From Tetrahymena elliotti 4EA (taxonomy: Eukaryota; Ciliophora; Oligohymenophorea; Hymenostomatida; Tetrahymenidae), in assembly GCA_000231825.2 (NCBI GenBank), contig JH720321.1, forward strand, positions 438,761 through 502,760: a stretch of 64,000 nt of DNA, given 5' to 3'. This document shows, in pieces, positions 38,801 to 52,930 of the stretch. The position numbers and the translations under genes were made by a program. The notes under the pieces are model-generated. The model was not told where the DNA came from, did not search any database, and saw only the letters and a list, made by a program, of their open reading frames with translations. Each line of letters begins with the position of its first letter. Position 1 is the first letter of the stretch.

Positions 38801-41800
38801 CTCAAGCATCTATCAAGACCTGTAAAAAATAAAAAATAAATAAATTAATTAATTTAGCATAGGAAATGCTTTTATTTAATGTTACTTGATAAAAGAGAAA
38901 GGACTTCATCTAATAAATGAAGTTTCATTTCTTTAAATTCTCTCTCATACATAAGCAAACCTTAATTGATAGCTACAATATAGTCTTTTTTCTCTAATCT
39001 AGTTAATTACTTTTGTCCACCAACTGAACTAAAGTAAATATTTGGAGCTACTTAGTAGGATAAATGAGAACGAAGCAAAGAACCTACAAAAGCATCAAAT
39101 TTATTTTGTTATTCAAAATTAACTAATCTATCTCTGAATCTTTTTGAAATTTCATTATACAAAGACTCACCAATTGAATCAGGATTGCTAGGGCCAATTT
39201 CATATCTTAGCATACCAAATACAATTTAAGTCAAATTTCTAGGAGTAAAGCTATAATGTCTATGCTCATCAACATTGAATTTGCTGGCAAAGTTAGTGTA
39301 GAAATCAATTAAAACCAAACTGAATTTTTTTGCTTTTATTTTTATTAAAATAAATTGAATTAAAATCCGAAAAAAATTTTCTCAAATCCCTTAAATTTTA
39401 TGCAAGCTCAGCTCACATGTTATTTAATGATAAAACGTTTTTACAAATTTAAAAGTTAACCTCTTTCTTTTTAATCCCTTTTTTTATTTTTTAATCAATA
39501 AAATACTGGGACTAATTGAATTCAGGTTCTATATTTTTTTATTCCTTTTAATCTTTTATTCCCTCTTTGAGGCTGAACTTTTGAAAAATTTGAAGGGTTT
39601 AAGAATAGAAATAAAGAATTACCAATTTAGGCTGCTTAATTTTTATCTATGCGAACTTTTTCACTTTGGAAAATAGCTCTTGAATATTCAGTGTATGTGT
39701 GCATAAGTTCTTCTTTAGAGGGATATTAAATGTAGTGTATACGAGCATTAGCAGTAAATCTAGTAGAGATCTCATGTCTACCAATAGTAGAAGAAGGAGC
39801 CATAGAGGCAACAATTTAAATTTTTTCGTCCAAATAAACAAATTCTAAGGAGTCATCATAATAGCCTTTATGGGTGATGATTTATTACAAGAAAGCGATG
39901 AGTTATATTGTTTAATATTTATCAGGTTTGGGCAAGTTGATGTCTTTTAAATACAAGACTAATCTACTAGCATCTTTAGGTTTTAAAATTCTTCCTTGAG
40001 CAAATGTACCCTTCATGCAAATTTGGTTAAGTTTTTGAATTATCTAGGCAGCTGTTGTTTAAGCATTACAATAAATAGTAGCAACTTATATTTTTTATTA
40101 TTTTCTCAGCTCATTGAAAGCAGCTCTTATCAGTAAACTTTTACCACTGCCTTCAGGACCACAAACAATAAATGGTTCACAGTTAAAGATCCATGGCTTT
40201 AATACTTCAAAGTCTCTTTAAAGACCTAAATAAAAATTTACAATCAAATTAAGCATCTTTTCTAAATAAAATGTTGCATACCAATTGTTTATATGATAGG
40301 AGGTTCTTCACTATCAGCAAAATCGTTTAAGCTGATATCTTAAGAAAGGATGGAAAGTGGCTGTTTTTTTAATAATTAAAAGGATAATTTATAAATATTT
40401 TGATGGGATAGAAAAAATTACTCTTAGAGATCCATTAACACAAACAAAATCTAAGGGAGAGTTATTAAGATCGCAAGGAGGTTTATCGCCAGACATAGAG
40501 AATATTTCGTTAGCAATTTTGACTCTGATTTATAATGAGAAGTTACTGCAAAAACCCCTAAGCATTTAAGTGACGAATTCGCTCTTGCTTTAAATAGAAG
40601 TAAGTTGAGAAAGAACATTCATAACGAGACCAATTCTTGTTGTCTAAACAATTTAATCATCTTCAAATTATTGGACGTATTAAAGGATCTTATAGAAATA
40701 TTCTTCTAAAAGATTTTCCAACTTAGCTTGTAATTCTTCTTTTTGTCTCTTTACCCATTTACTGACCACAGACTTAATGCTAATATCTTCTTGATTGAGG
40801 AATATCATACCCATTCTGGATACTGTAGCAGGAGAAGCATATTATAAATCATTTGTTTCGAAAATAAAATTGACGTTATCTTAGAAGCTAATACGTTCAC
40901 CTTTATTTGAATTAAAAAATTAGATTAAGAATATTTAAAATAAAATTCTATTTACCAGTAGGAAGTGTAAGTAAATGGTTATCATCAAGGACAGAGTTAA
41001 GTGATTCAATCCATTCAGGATCAATATCACCATCACAAATGATCCAGCTAATAACATCACTAGACTCTTTGATAACTTCTCTGGCACTACTTGTTAAAAC
41101 ACCTTCAGTGAATTCTCTTGTATCATTATTCATAAGACCTAAAAGTTAGCTTCTTGGCATACTCTTGGGATTCATAACATAAGCCTTGAAATATTTTTAT
41201 AAAATCAATAAACTTATTTTATTAATAAATCTTTACTTTAACTTAAGTTCCCATTTTTTCATAAGCTTTTTTAAGAGTTTTCCAAATTGTAGTTTTACCA
41301 CAACCTGATGGACCAACAAGTACAACACCCATTCTTTGTTTACAGGCTTCATAAAATTGTAAGATCTTAGAAATTTAAGTCTCTATAACATCTAATTTCA
41401 TTTCAGCAAGTACTTCTTCTACAGCTTTGGTAAGTTCAGCATAAACTATATCTTCTGATTTAATACCTGGGAAGACATCCTATACCAAAGCAACAAATTT
41501 ACGAGTATCAGAAAAAGTTAGCTTGGACATAGTATTAATTCTGATAGCTTTAATTAGCAACTCAGCTTCTCCTTCCTAATGAAAATAATTTTGTTTAAAA
41601 AAAGTTATATAAAAATTAATTGTAAATTACTCTAGAAATATTTGGTGTTTTTTATCTCTCTGCTTAAATTAATTAACCAGCAACAGTAAGAATTGTCTTA
41701 AGAGCTCTGAGACCCCAATCATAATGTTATTAAGGAGAAAGGAGCTGTCTACTAAGAGTGAAAATGGAGATGACTTTTTATGATAATTCCTTAGCATATT

Positions 41801-44800
41801 TAAAACCTTCAGAGTAAAGAAGAGTTTCAGCAATCAACTCATTATCTGGTACACTCATAGCTACTGGTCTGAATAGCTGTTTTAAGTTATCTGGCAATTT
41901 GCTTCTACCACCATATCCTTTATGAATTAAAATATTCTTTAAAACTGATTTTTGTAAAATTTGCTATAATTTACCTTTTCCTGCAGGGTTAAGTGTGACA
42001 AAAATACCTGAATTTTTATTCACTTCAATAGTTTATCCCATCAATGACATAGTTTATTCGCCTTCCTTGATAGCCCATTAAATAACTTGAATTTACTGAG
42101 AAATAGCTGATAATTATTCTTCTAACAGACGATTGAACTCATCAAAGCAACCCCAAGCACCACATTTAACTAAACCAATGAAAATTCTACCCATACTTTT
42201 GAAATCTAAACCTTCATCGCAATTAAATACCAAAACCTATTTTTCATTCATTTTATTCTAAAATTTATCTTAATTCAGCAATAAAAATGTACCTATCTAC
42301 CAAATGCTTGACCAAGTGCTTTTACTGATTCTGTTTTACCCGTACCAGCAGGACCATAAGGATTACCACCATAACCCATATCCATACCTTTGTTTAATAA
42401 ACACATTAAATTTAAGCATATCAAATAGAATTCAAATTTTATAATGAGTAAATTAATTACCTTAAGTGAGAGTAAGATAACATTTATCTGTCAAAGGAGT
42501 GTGTACAAGTTTAGGAGCATTTCCTTAATATTCATAAGTATAATCAAATCTTGCTCTGCACATAATGATTTCTCCATTTTTCTTTTGATTCATTTCATAT
42601 TTTAATTACTTATACCAGAACCAGTCTTAGACATCCTAAACATTATTGTCGATTAAGACATCAATAACTTCAATATGATGAATTAAATCAAGGATCAAAG
42701 CCTTTAATTTTAATTAGATTAATAATGGTGCACCGCCAACAAGCTTAGTGAACTATTCTAACATTTTAGATAAATCAGCTTTATAATTTGTTAATTTTCC
42801 ACCTCTAATAGCACCTAAATTTAATTAAAAATGACAATTAAACTCAAAACTTAAAAACACTTGAACTATTAGAATTACCAACTGCCTTTTCAGTGAACTT
42901 AATTTCTTCACTGATGCACAAAATTTAACTTGGATATTTGTCAGCTTCAAGAGAATTCTCAGTAAGACACTCAATTAATAACTTTTGTAGGGTCTTAACC
43001 ATGTTTCGACTCAAAGAATTTAACCAGTTTTCTACTTATTCTTCAACTTAAACTTTCTCATTAAACTCTAATTTTAATAATAAAAATAAATGAAAATTTT
43101 AAAGATAAAATTGATTCTTACAAACTGTTTCTTTTTGAGATGATATCATAGCAAGAATTTAAGAGCAATCTTTGTTAAATTCTACTTTATTTATGCCAGC
43201 AAACAATTTCTTAAGATGCATTTAGATGACTTAAGCATTTTGACTTTGGCCAAGAATTTCCAACAAATCATCATCACCCAAAAAATAGAATCTAGGGAAT
43301 TTGCCTATTTTTCAAACATGAAATTAAAATTTTAAAAATAAAATTTATTTTACTTCTCTTTTCCTCCAAGAAATCATTTAGAGCCTTTTAGCATCTTTCA
43401 AGTTAATCTAAAATAGTTTCTAAAGTATCTTTAATACCAGCTATCATGCAAAGGGAAACAACTTTTGGATCTCTTTCAATACCTAGCATAATTGATCTAT
43501 GAATGTTAACAAAAATTATTTTAATATGTACTAACTGATAATTTGAATTACCTAAAATCATCATCAAGACGCTTAAATCTGCCTTACTCTGCAGGAAGAG
43601 CTCCTCTACCAAAAATTGGCTCTAGATATACCCATTTTCTTTAAATTACTTGTAATTTTCCTATTTTAATATTAAATGATATTAATAAGAAACTTATTTA
43701 GTAAATATGAATATAAAATTATTTACCTAAGTATTCATCAACACCACCAAGCTTTTGTTCAAAGCCTTCAATTTAATCTTAGAATCTTGCATAAAATTTA
43801 CTTTCTTTCATTGAAGCTAGTAAACTCTAATTATCTGATACCTTAGTTAATAAGTCTTTCCATTCTTTGATAAGAGGAGTCTATCTACCATTAGAATTAT
43901 GCTCTGTTAATTCGAAATCATAAGTATCACACCATTACTTTAATTCTTGTATGGCCTCTCTTAAAGCAACTTCACCTTGAGCTCTTGCTGCTAAATCTTT
44001 TAAATCATTCATTTTTAAGAGTATTTCCTTATCTGCATCTAATAAATGTCCAAACTTTAATGTCTCTAGGGTAACATCTTTGGGTAACTTAAGGATACCA
44101 AACAAGCTTCTCCAGTGCTCTCTTTCAAAAGCCTCACCTAAAATTATTTATTTTTTAAATTTATATTTTGTCATTTTTTAAGTTTTAATTATATTTTTTT
44201 ATTCTTTAAATATTTATTTTACCAATGCATAGCCTTAGCCCAGTCCAAATTTATTTGAAACGTTCTATTTAGTCTATCATGTATTAAGAAACAGCATCTC
44301 TTTTAGTTTATTATTTAAGCTATTCTGTCCACTTCATGGTGAAATCTTAGAAATCATAGAGCTTACCCTTGACAACCAGCCAGTCTTCTTTCTCAAATAC
44401 TTCCAACTCAGAGCTAAAGTCATCGAATATTTTCCATTAAGATTCCTCGATAAAGGTAAATTTTATTCAATAAATTTAATAGAATATTTAAATAATAAAC
44501 TTACTTCAGATTGTAACTCTCTTCTAACTAGAGATAAGCTTGCAAATGAAGGTTGATCCATCTCAAAGTGATCACAGTCCTTAAGGATAGCTTCTACTTT
44601 CTTCTCAATTTCTCCCCAGTCGTTTCTCCATTCTTTCATCTTTGCAGCCAGTTCTCTAGCTGATTCCTTATCTAGTTCTTCTGTCTGCTTAGGCTTTAAG
44701 TTCTACCATTTGGCATAAAATTTATCAATATCTTAATTGGCTGTTTCACTTCTCTTTCCTAGATTTTTTGTAAGTTAAATTATTATATAAAATTTATATG

Positions 44801-47800
44801 TATTTTTTATGTTTCTTTCTGTTTTTGTAAATCTTTTTTTTTTTTTTAAATAAAAATAATTTACCAATTTCTTGCTTGATTGTTTTAGTTTATTCAGCTA
44901 AAATATTATCAAAATCACCAATAGCAAGTTCGAAATTTTCCCATCTCTTTTCAATGTTAGAAGTGTTTTAAACAAAACCAACAAGATTTCTTAAAAGTTT
45001 ATTTTTTGTTTAAATATTGTTTAACTTTTGTTGCATGGGTTTCTTTTAACCCTTCAATTCAAAGTAAGAACTCTTAGCTGCATTCATTTCTTCCATAGTT
45101 TTAGGCTTGTTAGATAACTTTTCTAAACTATTAGTAACAAATTCTTCTAAAATTTCACAATCACTTTTAACACTGTTCTTAAGTGAATTAGTAAGATTGT
45201 CAATAAAATTTTGAAGCAAATCATCAGCACTATTTTTAAAAGGAGTTAAATTTACACTAAAACATTCAATTTTATAGCTATCTTGAAGTTTTTCTAATTC
45301 TTTTCTCTTTGTTCTAATATTTTTAATATTATATTCCCAATCTTCAATATCTTGAAGCTAATAATATAAAAGATTATATTAATTCAATTAATCAATATAT
45401 TTTAAATATCTACCTTTTCTTCAACTTTATCACTATCCAAGTATCCAATCACAGTCCAGTTACGGAATTTTTCAAGAAGATTTTAAAGTTTTTCAAAAAG
45501 TTTTTCTGCTTTTGCATAAACAACAGAAAGATATTAAGCATTGTTTTTAGGCATAGCACCATAGACCTCTGAACTTCCTCCAACTCCTTAGAAATTTTTA
45601 GCAGGCCAATTAATAAAAGCTCTAATTTCTCTGTAATATTTTTCTTTTAATTCTTCAAAAGGAGGTCTAAACTCAATATTTTTACCTTTCAAAACAATAT
45701 CGGCATTCATTTCTTAAAGATTCTATTTAATTTTAATATTAATCTAATAAAATTGAAATAAATATTATTGTTACCTAATCGAGCATTTAAAGACCTCTCT
45801 AGTATTAATGTTCTAAAGCTTTATATAATTAAATATCCCAATTATATTTCCATACATTACAGATACTTGGATCTTTTCCTTAGCAACCACTGTCTATTGT
45901 TTTTTTAATTCCCTTAATTGTAAAAAAATAATAAAAAATTGTTTATTAAAAAAACATTAATGATTTTAAGAAAAAATTATTTTTGTAAGTCTCACTAATT
46001 GAATTTAAAATGAATAATTTTGAATATTACTTCTAACTTATCTTTCCAAACATGTTTATTTTTAACTAGATCTACATCAAAGAGGAAGATAACTTGTTCT
46101 ATTAAGCTCATGTGAAGTTTTCTAAGTCTTCTATTCTCATTCATAATATCATTAGCAGCTTCTTAAACTTTTTTAATGTAATCTTCTAACTCTTCAGCAT
46201 TATTCCAAGTAATATTTCCTTAGTTTTATCCACCACCTTGTTACTTTTTAACTCCAACTTTAGGATTTAAAATGATATTTTCAAATTTCATAGCTTTGTC
46301 AGCTAGCATTTTTTATAGACACTAAGGGATGACACTAGACATTGAGTTATAAAAATTAGCAATCTAATTTATAATGATAAATTCAGAATATAATTACTAC
46401 TTTTAAAAGATAAAATTATTTACTTGTTTCAAATTTAAAGCTTCTTTGTAGAATTTTTTACCATTTTCTACTACTTCAACAATTTGTTTAGGAATGTCTT
46501 TTTTAAAGCCCAATTCAAATAGTTATCTAACTTCTCTGATGAGCAATACCAACCTTTCAGAGTAGTTGACTTCCACCAAACCATTTTGTAAATTAATATC
46601 CATCATTCTACCTGTAATTTCTAAACTAACTTTACTGTCAGGTTTACTTATCTAATTAATTGCTTCTGATTTCCATGAGTTAAATTAATCATTTTAATAT
46701 TCGTTAACTTAAGAGGACAATTATTCACAATATTGCTTAAATGATCCATATTCTCTCAAATCTCCCAAAGATGTCTAACTAATGTTCATAATTCTCTTCA
46801 GCTAATAAATTAAATTTCAATTAAAAATTATTCTTATTTAATATTAAATTTACTTTTCCACTTAGAGATTTTCCCCATACAATTGAATTTAATATTTTTG
46901 AGAAATTATGTCCTGAAGGAATAGCGTCTGATGAGCCTAAAACTGGATCTAAATTTTCTCCACTTTTACTTTCAAATTCATTCTGAATTTATTCAACTAT
47001 TTAACGAATTGATTAAAGAATATTTGACCTCTCAATTTGAAGATCTTTTTTGATTTTTGGACGATTCAATAATCCATTCCAGCTTTGCATATCTCTAAAT
47101 ATTTACATCATATTTTCTTTAACATTTTAAGCAAGAATATCTCTTTTTAAAATATTTTGCACTTCATCATCGATATCCTAATAAATACAAAATTAAATTA
47201 TCAAACTTGCTTCCTTTTAAGAAAATAATTATTTATTTTAATTACTTCCATTTATTGATTGAATTTTGTTTTTGCTGTATTCCACTAATCTTTAGTGTTA
47301 TCTGATGCATTCAAACAATTCATTTATCTAAAAGTGCTATAAGCAGATTCAAAATCTCCTTTGAGTTTTCCATTGCTAATTTATTGCATTTTAACTAATT
47401 CTTCATATTGCTCTCTTAATTCTAAGATTTCATTAATTCTTTAAATGGTATTTGTAGAAGGTGAGAGATCTATTTGTCCACTAGTCCATCTTCTTCCTTA
47501 AGTCCACAATTAAGTAGTGTATAAGGTAATATTTTCATTAAAATGCTTTAAAAATAATTGTCCTTCATTAAGTTTCAATCTCACTTGACTCTATGAAATA
47601 TCCCAGATTTCTTAAGTGTTGAATTCCTATTAAAAGCGAGCTATCAAAGTATTCATACAAACTTCAAAAAATTTTCTCATTCTCAGTTCAGGATAACCTT
47701 ATTAGCTTGGATCTAATCTCCATATCTTAATTAAAATAAATAAAAATTATTTAGATAAATATATAATAATAATAATATATCAAGCAAGTATTATCAGTTC

Positions 47801-48756
47801 AATATTTAAAATTTTTTAATTTTAATTTTCAACACTCTAATCAATTCTTATCTGAACACAAAACTTAAAAACACTTAATAAATATCTTATAAAGCACAAT
47901 ATTTTTAATAATACCTTATCCATAACTGCTAATGTTTGGTCAATAGCTTCTTTGATACCACTGAACTCAACTTTATTTATATCTCTATTTAATAAATGCA
48001 ATTTAAAGTTAATTTTGAATTTATCTTAGTATTTTTTGTATGAATTGTTTATTTTTCATTGATCTATTTATGCAATATAAAAATATAAATACCTCCAAAT
48101 TTTATCTATTTATGAAAGTTATTCACTATATTGTGCTGCTCTTCTTTATATTTAATTTGATGTAGCTGCAGATTGCATTCTAATCCAAAAATCTAATTCA
48201 TCAACTGGCTTAAAAATGACTTTCACATTATTTTCATCCATATCATCAAAATTTCCATTACCAAAACCTTTAATAATTAAAAATGTTTTTTACTCCTATC
48301 TCTATGTACTTAGCGATTCTTAATAAATAGATTAATTATTTTACCTTACATAGAGCCATTTAAATTCATTTTTAGCTCCTCTAATAACTTTGTAATGCTT
48401 GGGTCAGACTTTTCTTTGAGAGCAGGAAGATAAAAATTAGATAGTTGAGTATAAAGCTAATCTACTGGATTGCTTGACATTAAAGAGATACTAACTACTC
48501 TGTTAACGTTTTATGGAGTAATTGGTTCATTTGTAATTTTGCTTAAGGTTATAATCAAACTTTCAGGCTATTAGCTTTCGCTGTAATTGTAAAGCTTGAA
48601 ACCTTTTCCATAAACATAGAGAAGAGGCAGAGTATTCTTATCGGTATCATTTAAAAACTTATCTAAAATGGATGAATTGCTCAATTTTTCAGGAAATTCA
48701 CTCAATTTGAGTAAAGCTGTAATGCAATTAAGCAAATACTCCTTTCTTTAATCCAT
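32865..48756 (-). CDS. DYH2: Cytoplasmic dynein-2 (IFT) heavy chain
   Basis: A gene of nearly 16 kb with about 37 short introns encodes roughly 4,300-4,400 residues, the size of DYNC2H1. Start [20 protein letters not shown] at 48756; end AFVLQNN before TGA (32867-32865). The tail and linker span about 48750-42900. The motor ring follows: AAA1 P-loop [20 protein letters not shown] (42307-42356), AAA2 [11 protein letters not shown] (about 41285-41325), AAA3 GPEGSGKS (about 40140-40170) and AAA4 [12 protein letters not shown] (about 38755-38792). Coiled stalk strands run about 37830-37500 and 37020-36880 and flank the microtubule-binding region (about 37390-37120); AAA5, AAA6 and the C-terminal domain run to the end. 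The AAA3 GPEG and AAA4 GRSGIGRK forms single out the intraflagellar-transport dynein from axonemal and cytoplasmic-1 chains. It drives retrograde transport in cilia. I saw no break, but splice sites were not all checked. Confidence 0.92.
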
Positions 48757-50416
48757 AACTTGATCTTATAAACCCTATATATGTTTGTATTATGAATTCT
48801 GGCTATATTTGGATTTCTTTTATTAATCTTTTTATATAAATACTTATTGAGATTGTATATAATAAGCCTATCTTTTAAAAACCTTAATTGACTCTTAATG
48901 TCAAAAACTACTTAATAAGTTTCCTTTTTATATTTTATTAATAATTAATTAACTAATTACTGCTTCTATATTTTGAAATACTAAAAAAAGTTTGAAATCA
49001 TTATCATAAATTGAAAGGTAATTAATCAAAAAACAAACAATCAAAACAAATTAAACTAAATCTTTTAAATTAAAAAATAAATTTCAAATTTTTATTGATC
49101 TTAAAACCAGAATATTTCCCACTACTCTTCATTTCAAACATTTAATTATTTATTTATTCTTTTCGCTTACTAAAAAATAATTATCTGAATATTATCAAAT
49201 TCATTTTCAATACCATACTAAAATATTTATTTTCTAAAAAGAAATTAAAAATAAAAAATATCTATTTTGATTGTATATCATCTTTTAATTAATTCTGATT
49301 TAATTCTTTTTTTTTTCTATATAAATTGTTGTGAGAGAACTTATGACTAAAAGAATATCTATTTTAATTTAACTGTTATTAATAATTTTATTTTATTAAA
49401 AAATTTAACATTATCATTTAATTATCCTCAATCTCTTACAAACTTTTTGAAAATTTTCTCTTAAAAAACATTTTAATATTTTAAATTACTCAAAAAATTA
49501 TTTTTTAATTCAAAAATTAAATTTCAATTACATTTTTTTTATTATTTTAGAAAATTTAATCATTTTTCATTAAAAATATTAATATAATGATTTTATTTTT
49601 GAAAATAAAAGAAAATTAAATAAAGTTTTGATCATAAATAAATAGATATTTTTTTGATTGAAAAATTTTAATTACTTATTTATTTTTTTGATTTTAATCC
49701 AGACAAAAAGATATGCCTAAGATTAGATTTGATTTTTCTATAAAAATTTTTCTTAACTCCACATAAGTGTGAAACAGGTAAATATCTTTACCATTTCAAA
49801 TAAATTTATTTTATAAAATAATTAAACTATTAAATTCTTTTTTTTTTTTATTATTTTAAATGAAAAAAAAACAATAAAAAAAATAATTTCCTTGTTTTTG
49901 AATGAAGAAGTTATTAAAATTTTAATATCTTTCTTATCTCCAAGTAAACCCCAAAATAAAAATAAAAGTTTCTAAAGATAATTAATAATTTCTTCTTTTT
50001 ACTTTCTCTAGAACTTCCAAACAAATGGAAAATAAATGGAATGATTTATTTATTTATTATAAATTTAATGTAATAAATTATTAGAAGTGTAAAATTCTAG
50101 CACTAAGATAGTCAAGGTTAAATAACTTTTTTTTATATTAATATAAGTAGATTTAGCGATACTTTATTTACTCTTGTTTATTTTATAAATGGTTTTAAAA
50201 AGAAAAAAGCAGGTTAGTAAATTCAAAGTGTATCTGTGAAAAGGCAGAAGAGGGAAATTGTTTAATAAAAGAATTATAATTTGACAATTGTTTATTTCAA
50301 TATTAAATTCTTTTACAACAACCTTGAAGAAAGCTTAAAAAGATTATATAAAAGAAATGAAAATATCCAAAAAACTAAGGTCAAAAATAAATTTTAAATG
50401 CTCTTAACAAAGAAAA
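48757..50416. other. Divergent intergenic region upstream of DYH2
   Basis: 1.66 kb of very AT-rich sequence holding the DYH2 promoter. Frames are short and no domain or repeat was recognised. Confidence 0.5.
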
Positions 50417-50750
50417 ATGCCACTAGAAAAAGAAAGATTATTTTACAATCCAATTTATTTGTAAAATGTGCATTAAGATTTTATAAAAGAAATGTTTCCC
50501 CCTCTAGCTGATTTAGTTAATTAGGGTTTAGAGAAAATTCGGGAAGTTGTAAAATATGTGATTGTGTTGTGGTTATAAAGAGGGAGGGATTTTATTTTTT
50601 TAGGCTAAAAAATGAAAATTTAAGGCTTAAGATGAGTTATTGCAAAAAGAAAATCCTCCAATTGTCAATTTATACTGTGACGTATTATTTAGAAGTAGGC
50701 TTATGAAAAATTGGAAATTAATTAATTAGTTTGTTTCTTTGTTAAAATGA
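50417..50750 (+). CDS. Possible small two-exon gene, 85 residues
   Basis: Exon 50417-50548 starts MPLEKERLFYNPIYLQNVHQ and continues with EMFPPLADLVNQGLEKIREV. A 76-base intron (50549-50624; donor GTAAAA, acceptor TTAAG) joins in phase to exon 50625-50750, AQDELLQKENPPIVNLYCDV followed by LFRSRLMKNWKLINQF and TGA. An alternative acceptor at 50603 would give an early stop, so the longer intron is preferred. The product has no signal peptide and looks like a soluble helical protein. It ends only 160 bases before the CBS start, on the same strand. The family is not recognised, and expression evidence would be needed to settle it. Confidence 0.42.
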
Positions 50751-50910
50751 TAAACACATTTGCATTATTATTTCATACTCTTTTTATAAATTTAATTTTT
50801 TTTGCTCATGAATTGGAAATAATTAATATTCAATTAAAAGATTAATCAAATTAATTAATAAAAAAGATATTTTTACACTAAATTTAGAAACATCAATCAA
50901 CTTATTAAAA

Positions 50911-52930
50911 ATGTACGCTAGATAAGATCCAAGTCTTGACACTATTAAGTGCTCTTGGAAAGTAGGTACCACTGAAAAAACCCCTCACAGCGAAGAAAAA
51001 TTCTGCCCCATGCCCCCTAAAATCATGGATAGCGCTTTAGATGCTATTGGAAGAACTCCCTTAGTCAGATTAAACAACCTCATGAAAGCTGAAGGTTTAA
51101 AGTGTGAACTTTTAGCAAAGTGCGAATTCTTGAATGCTGGAGGTTCAGTTAAGGACAGAATCGGACGTAGAATGCTTTTAGATGCTGAAAAAAGTGGAAG
51201 AATTAAACCAGGTGATACTCTTATTGAAGCTACCTCTGGTAACACTGGTATCGGTTTATCTCTTGCTGCTGCCATCAAGGGATACAACATGATCATCACT
51301 CTTCCTGAAAAAATGTCCACTGAAAAGACTGACGTCTTACAAGCTTTGGGTGCTAAGATTGTTAGAACTCCCACTGAAGTTGATTTCGATCATCCTGGTA
51401 AGATTTTCAGCAATTTTAATATAAAAACAAATAATTTCAATTGAAAGAATTGAGCCTAATAGAAAAATGAGAGTTTAGTGCTACAAAGAACATATAAAAA
51501 TGAACAATTTTTTCATTTTATTAACTTTATTTTATTATAATAATAGAAAGTCACATCAGTCAAGCTATTAAGTTACAAAAGGAAATTCCTAACAGTCACA
51601 TTCTTGATCAATATATTAATCCCTCTAATCCTTTGGCTCACTACGACGGTACTGGAGCTGAAATCCTCTACTAATGTGATAACAAGGTAGATTACGTTTT
51701 CGTTGGTACTGGTACTGGTGGTACTATTACTGGTATTGCTAGAAAGATCAAGGAACATCTTCCTTCCTGCAAGATCGTTGGTGTTGACCCCTATGGTTCT
51801 ATCCTTGCTATGCCCCAAACCATGAATGAAAGAATGGAATCTTACTAAGTTGAAGGTGTTGGTTATGACTTCGTTCCTAAAAGTATTGATAGGTAAAAAA
51901 TTGATAAATAAAATAATCTTTTATTCATAATTATAATAAGCAAAAATGATTTTTAGGTTCAATAAATTTAAAAGCAAAATTATAGGCAAATTAGATATTT
52001 TCAATATCAAAAAATAATAACTAACAAATAAACAAGATAGTAGTTAATTTGAGCAAAATATGTGAATTAATTAATTCAATAATTCATTAAAAAATAATTT
52101 AATTTTTTGTTTCATCCTAAACAAAATTTAATATTTTTCTTTTTAATTGAGTAATAAATTTTTTAAATAATAGATCTGTTATTGACATCTGGGTTAAAAA
52201 TACTGATGTTCCTACTTTCTAAATGGCCAGAAGACTCATCAGAGAAGAAGGTTTATTCTGTGGTGGTTCTAGTGGTTAAGTTGTTGATGCTGCCATCAGA
52301 TATGCTAAGGAAAATAACTTAGGCGAAGGTGTCAGAATCGTCTGTGTCTTGGCTGATCACTTGAGAAACTACATCACTAAGTTCGTCAGCAAGGAATGGA
52401 TGGTTGCTAAGGGATTCTATGAATTCGATTAACTTAAGGACGAAGAATACAACAAGAGCAAACTCAAGGGTGTTCACGTTGACCAATTAAAATTAAATAA
52501 AATGAAGCTCTACACTGAAGCTTTGACTGTTGGTGAAGCTTTGGAAGAATTCAAGAGAGGTATTCCTGGTCTCCCTCTCCTTGTTAAGGGTCAACTCTAC
52601 TCTACCGTCTATCCTGAAAAGCTCATGAGAGCCATCTAAGTTAAGGAACTCTCTTATGCTGATCCTGCTTACAAGGTAAAATATAATAAAAAATATAATT
52701 TCTTAATGTTATTTAATTAATTTTGAAATAAACTAACTAAATTATTCTTTAAATTAAAATAGGCCTGGTCCAGAGAACAAGTTGTTGTTCCTTATGACAA
52801 GGTTGATGGTGCTATAGTTGCTAAATTCTTAGAAAGAAATAAAGTCGTATTCTTAACCAAGAACGACGAAAATGGTAATGTTACTGAAGTTTACTATGCC
52901 ACTAACCAAGATCTCTTACCCTTCTATTGA
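50911..52930 (+). CDS. CBS: Cystathionine beta-synthase
   Basis: Four exons (50911-51397, 51547-51892, 52174-52675, 52763-52930) give 500 residues. It is a fold-type II PLP enzyme condensing serine and homocysteine to cystathionine (transsulfuration). Seen: [10 protein letters not shown], the PLP lysine in NAGGSVKDR (residue 81), substrate loop TSGNTGIG (108-114), [14 protein letters not shown], phosphate loop [21 protein letters not shown], and GGSSG. C14 and H26 match the haem-ligand pair of human CBS (C52, H65): C14 lies 67 residues before the PLP lysine, the same distance as in human. Residues 380-500 follow the regulatory tail (CBS/Bateman-like) region but are weakly conserved, so S-adenosylmethionine control is uncertain. 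Codon use is richer in C-ending codons than in neighbouring genes, which fits high expression. No targeting signal is visible. Confidence 0.95.

Noticed and set aside
50985..51374. 129-codon minus-strand frame
   Set aside because: It is the antisense of CBS exon 1, whose plus-strand reading matches the enzyme residue by residue.
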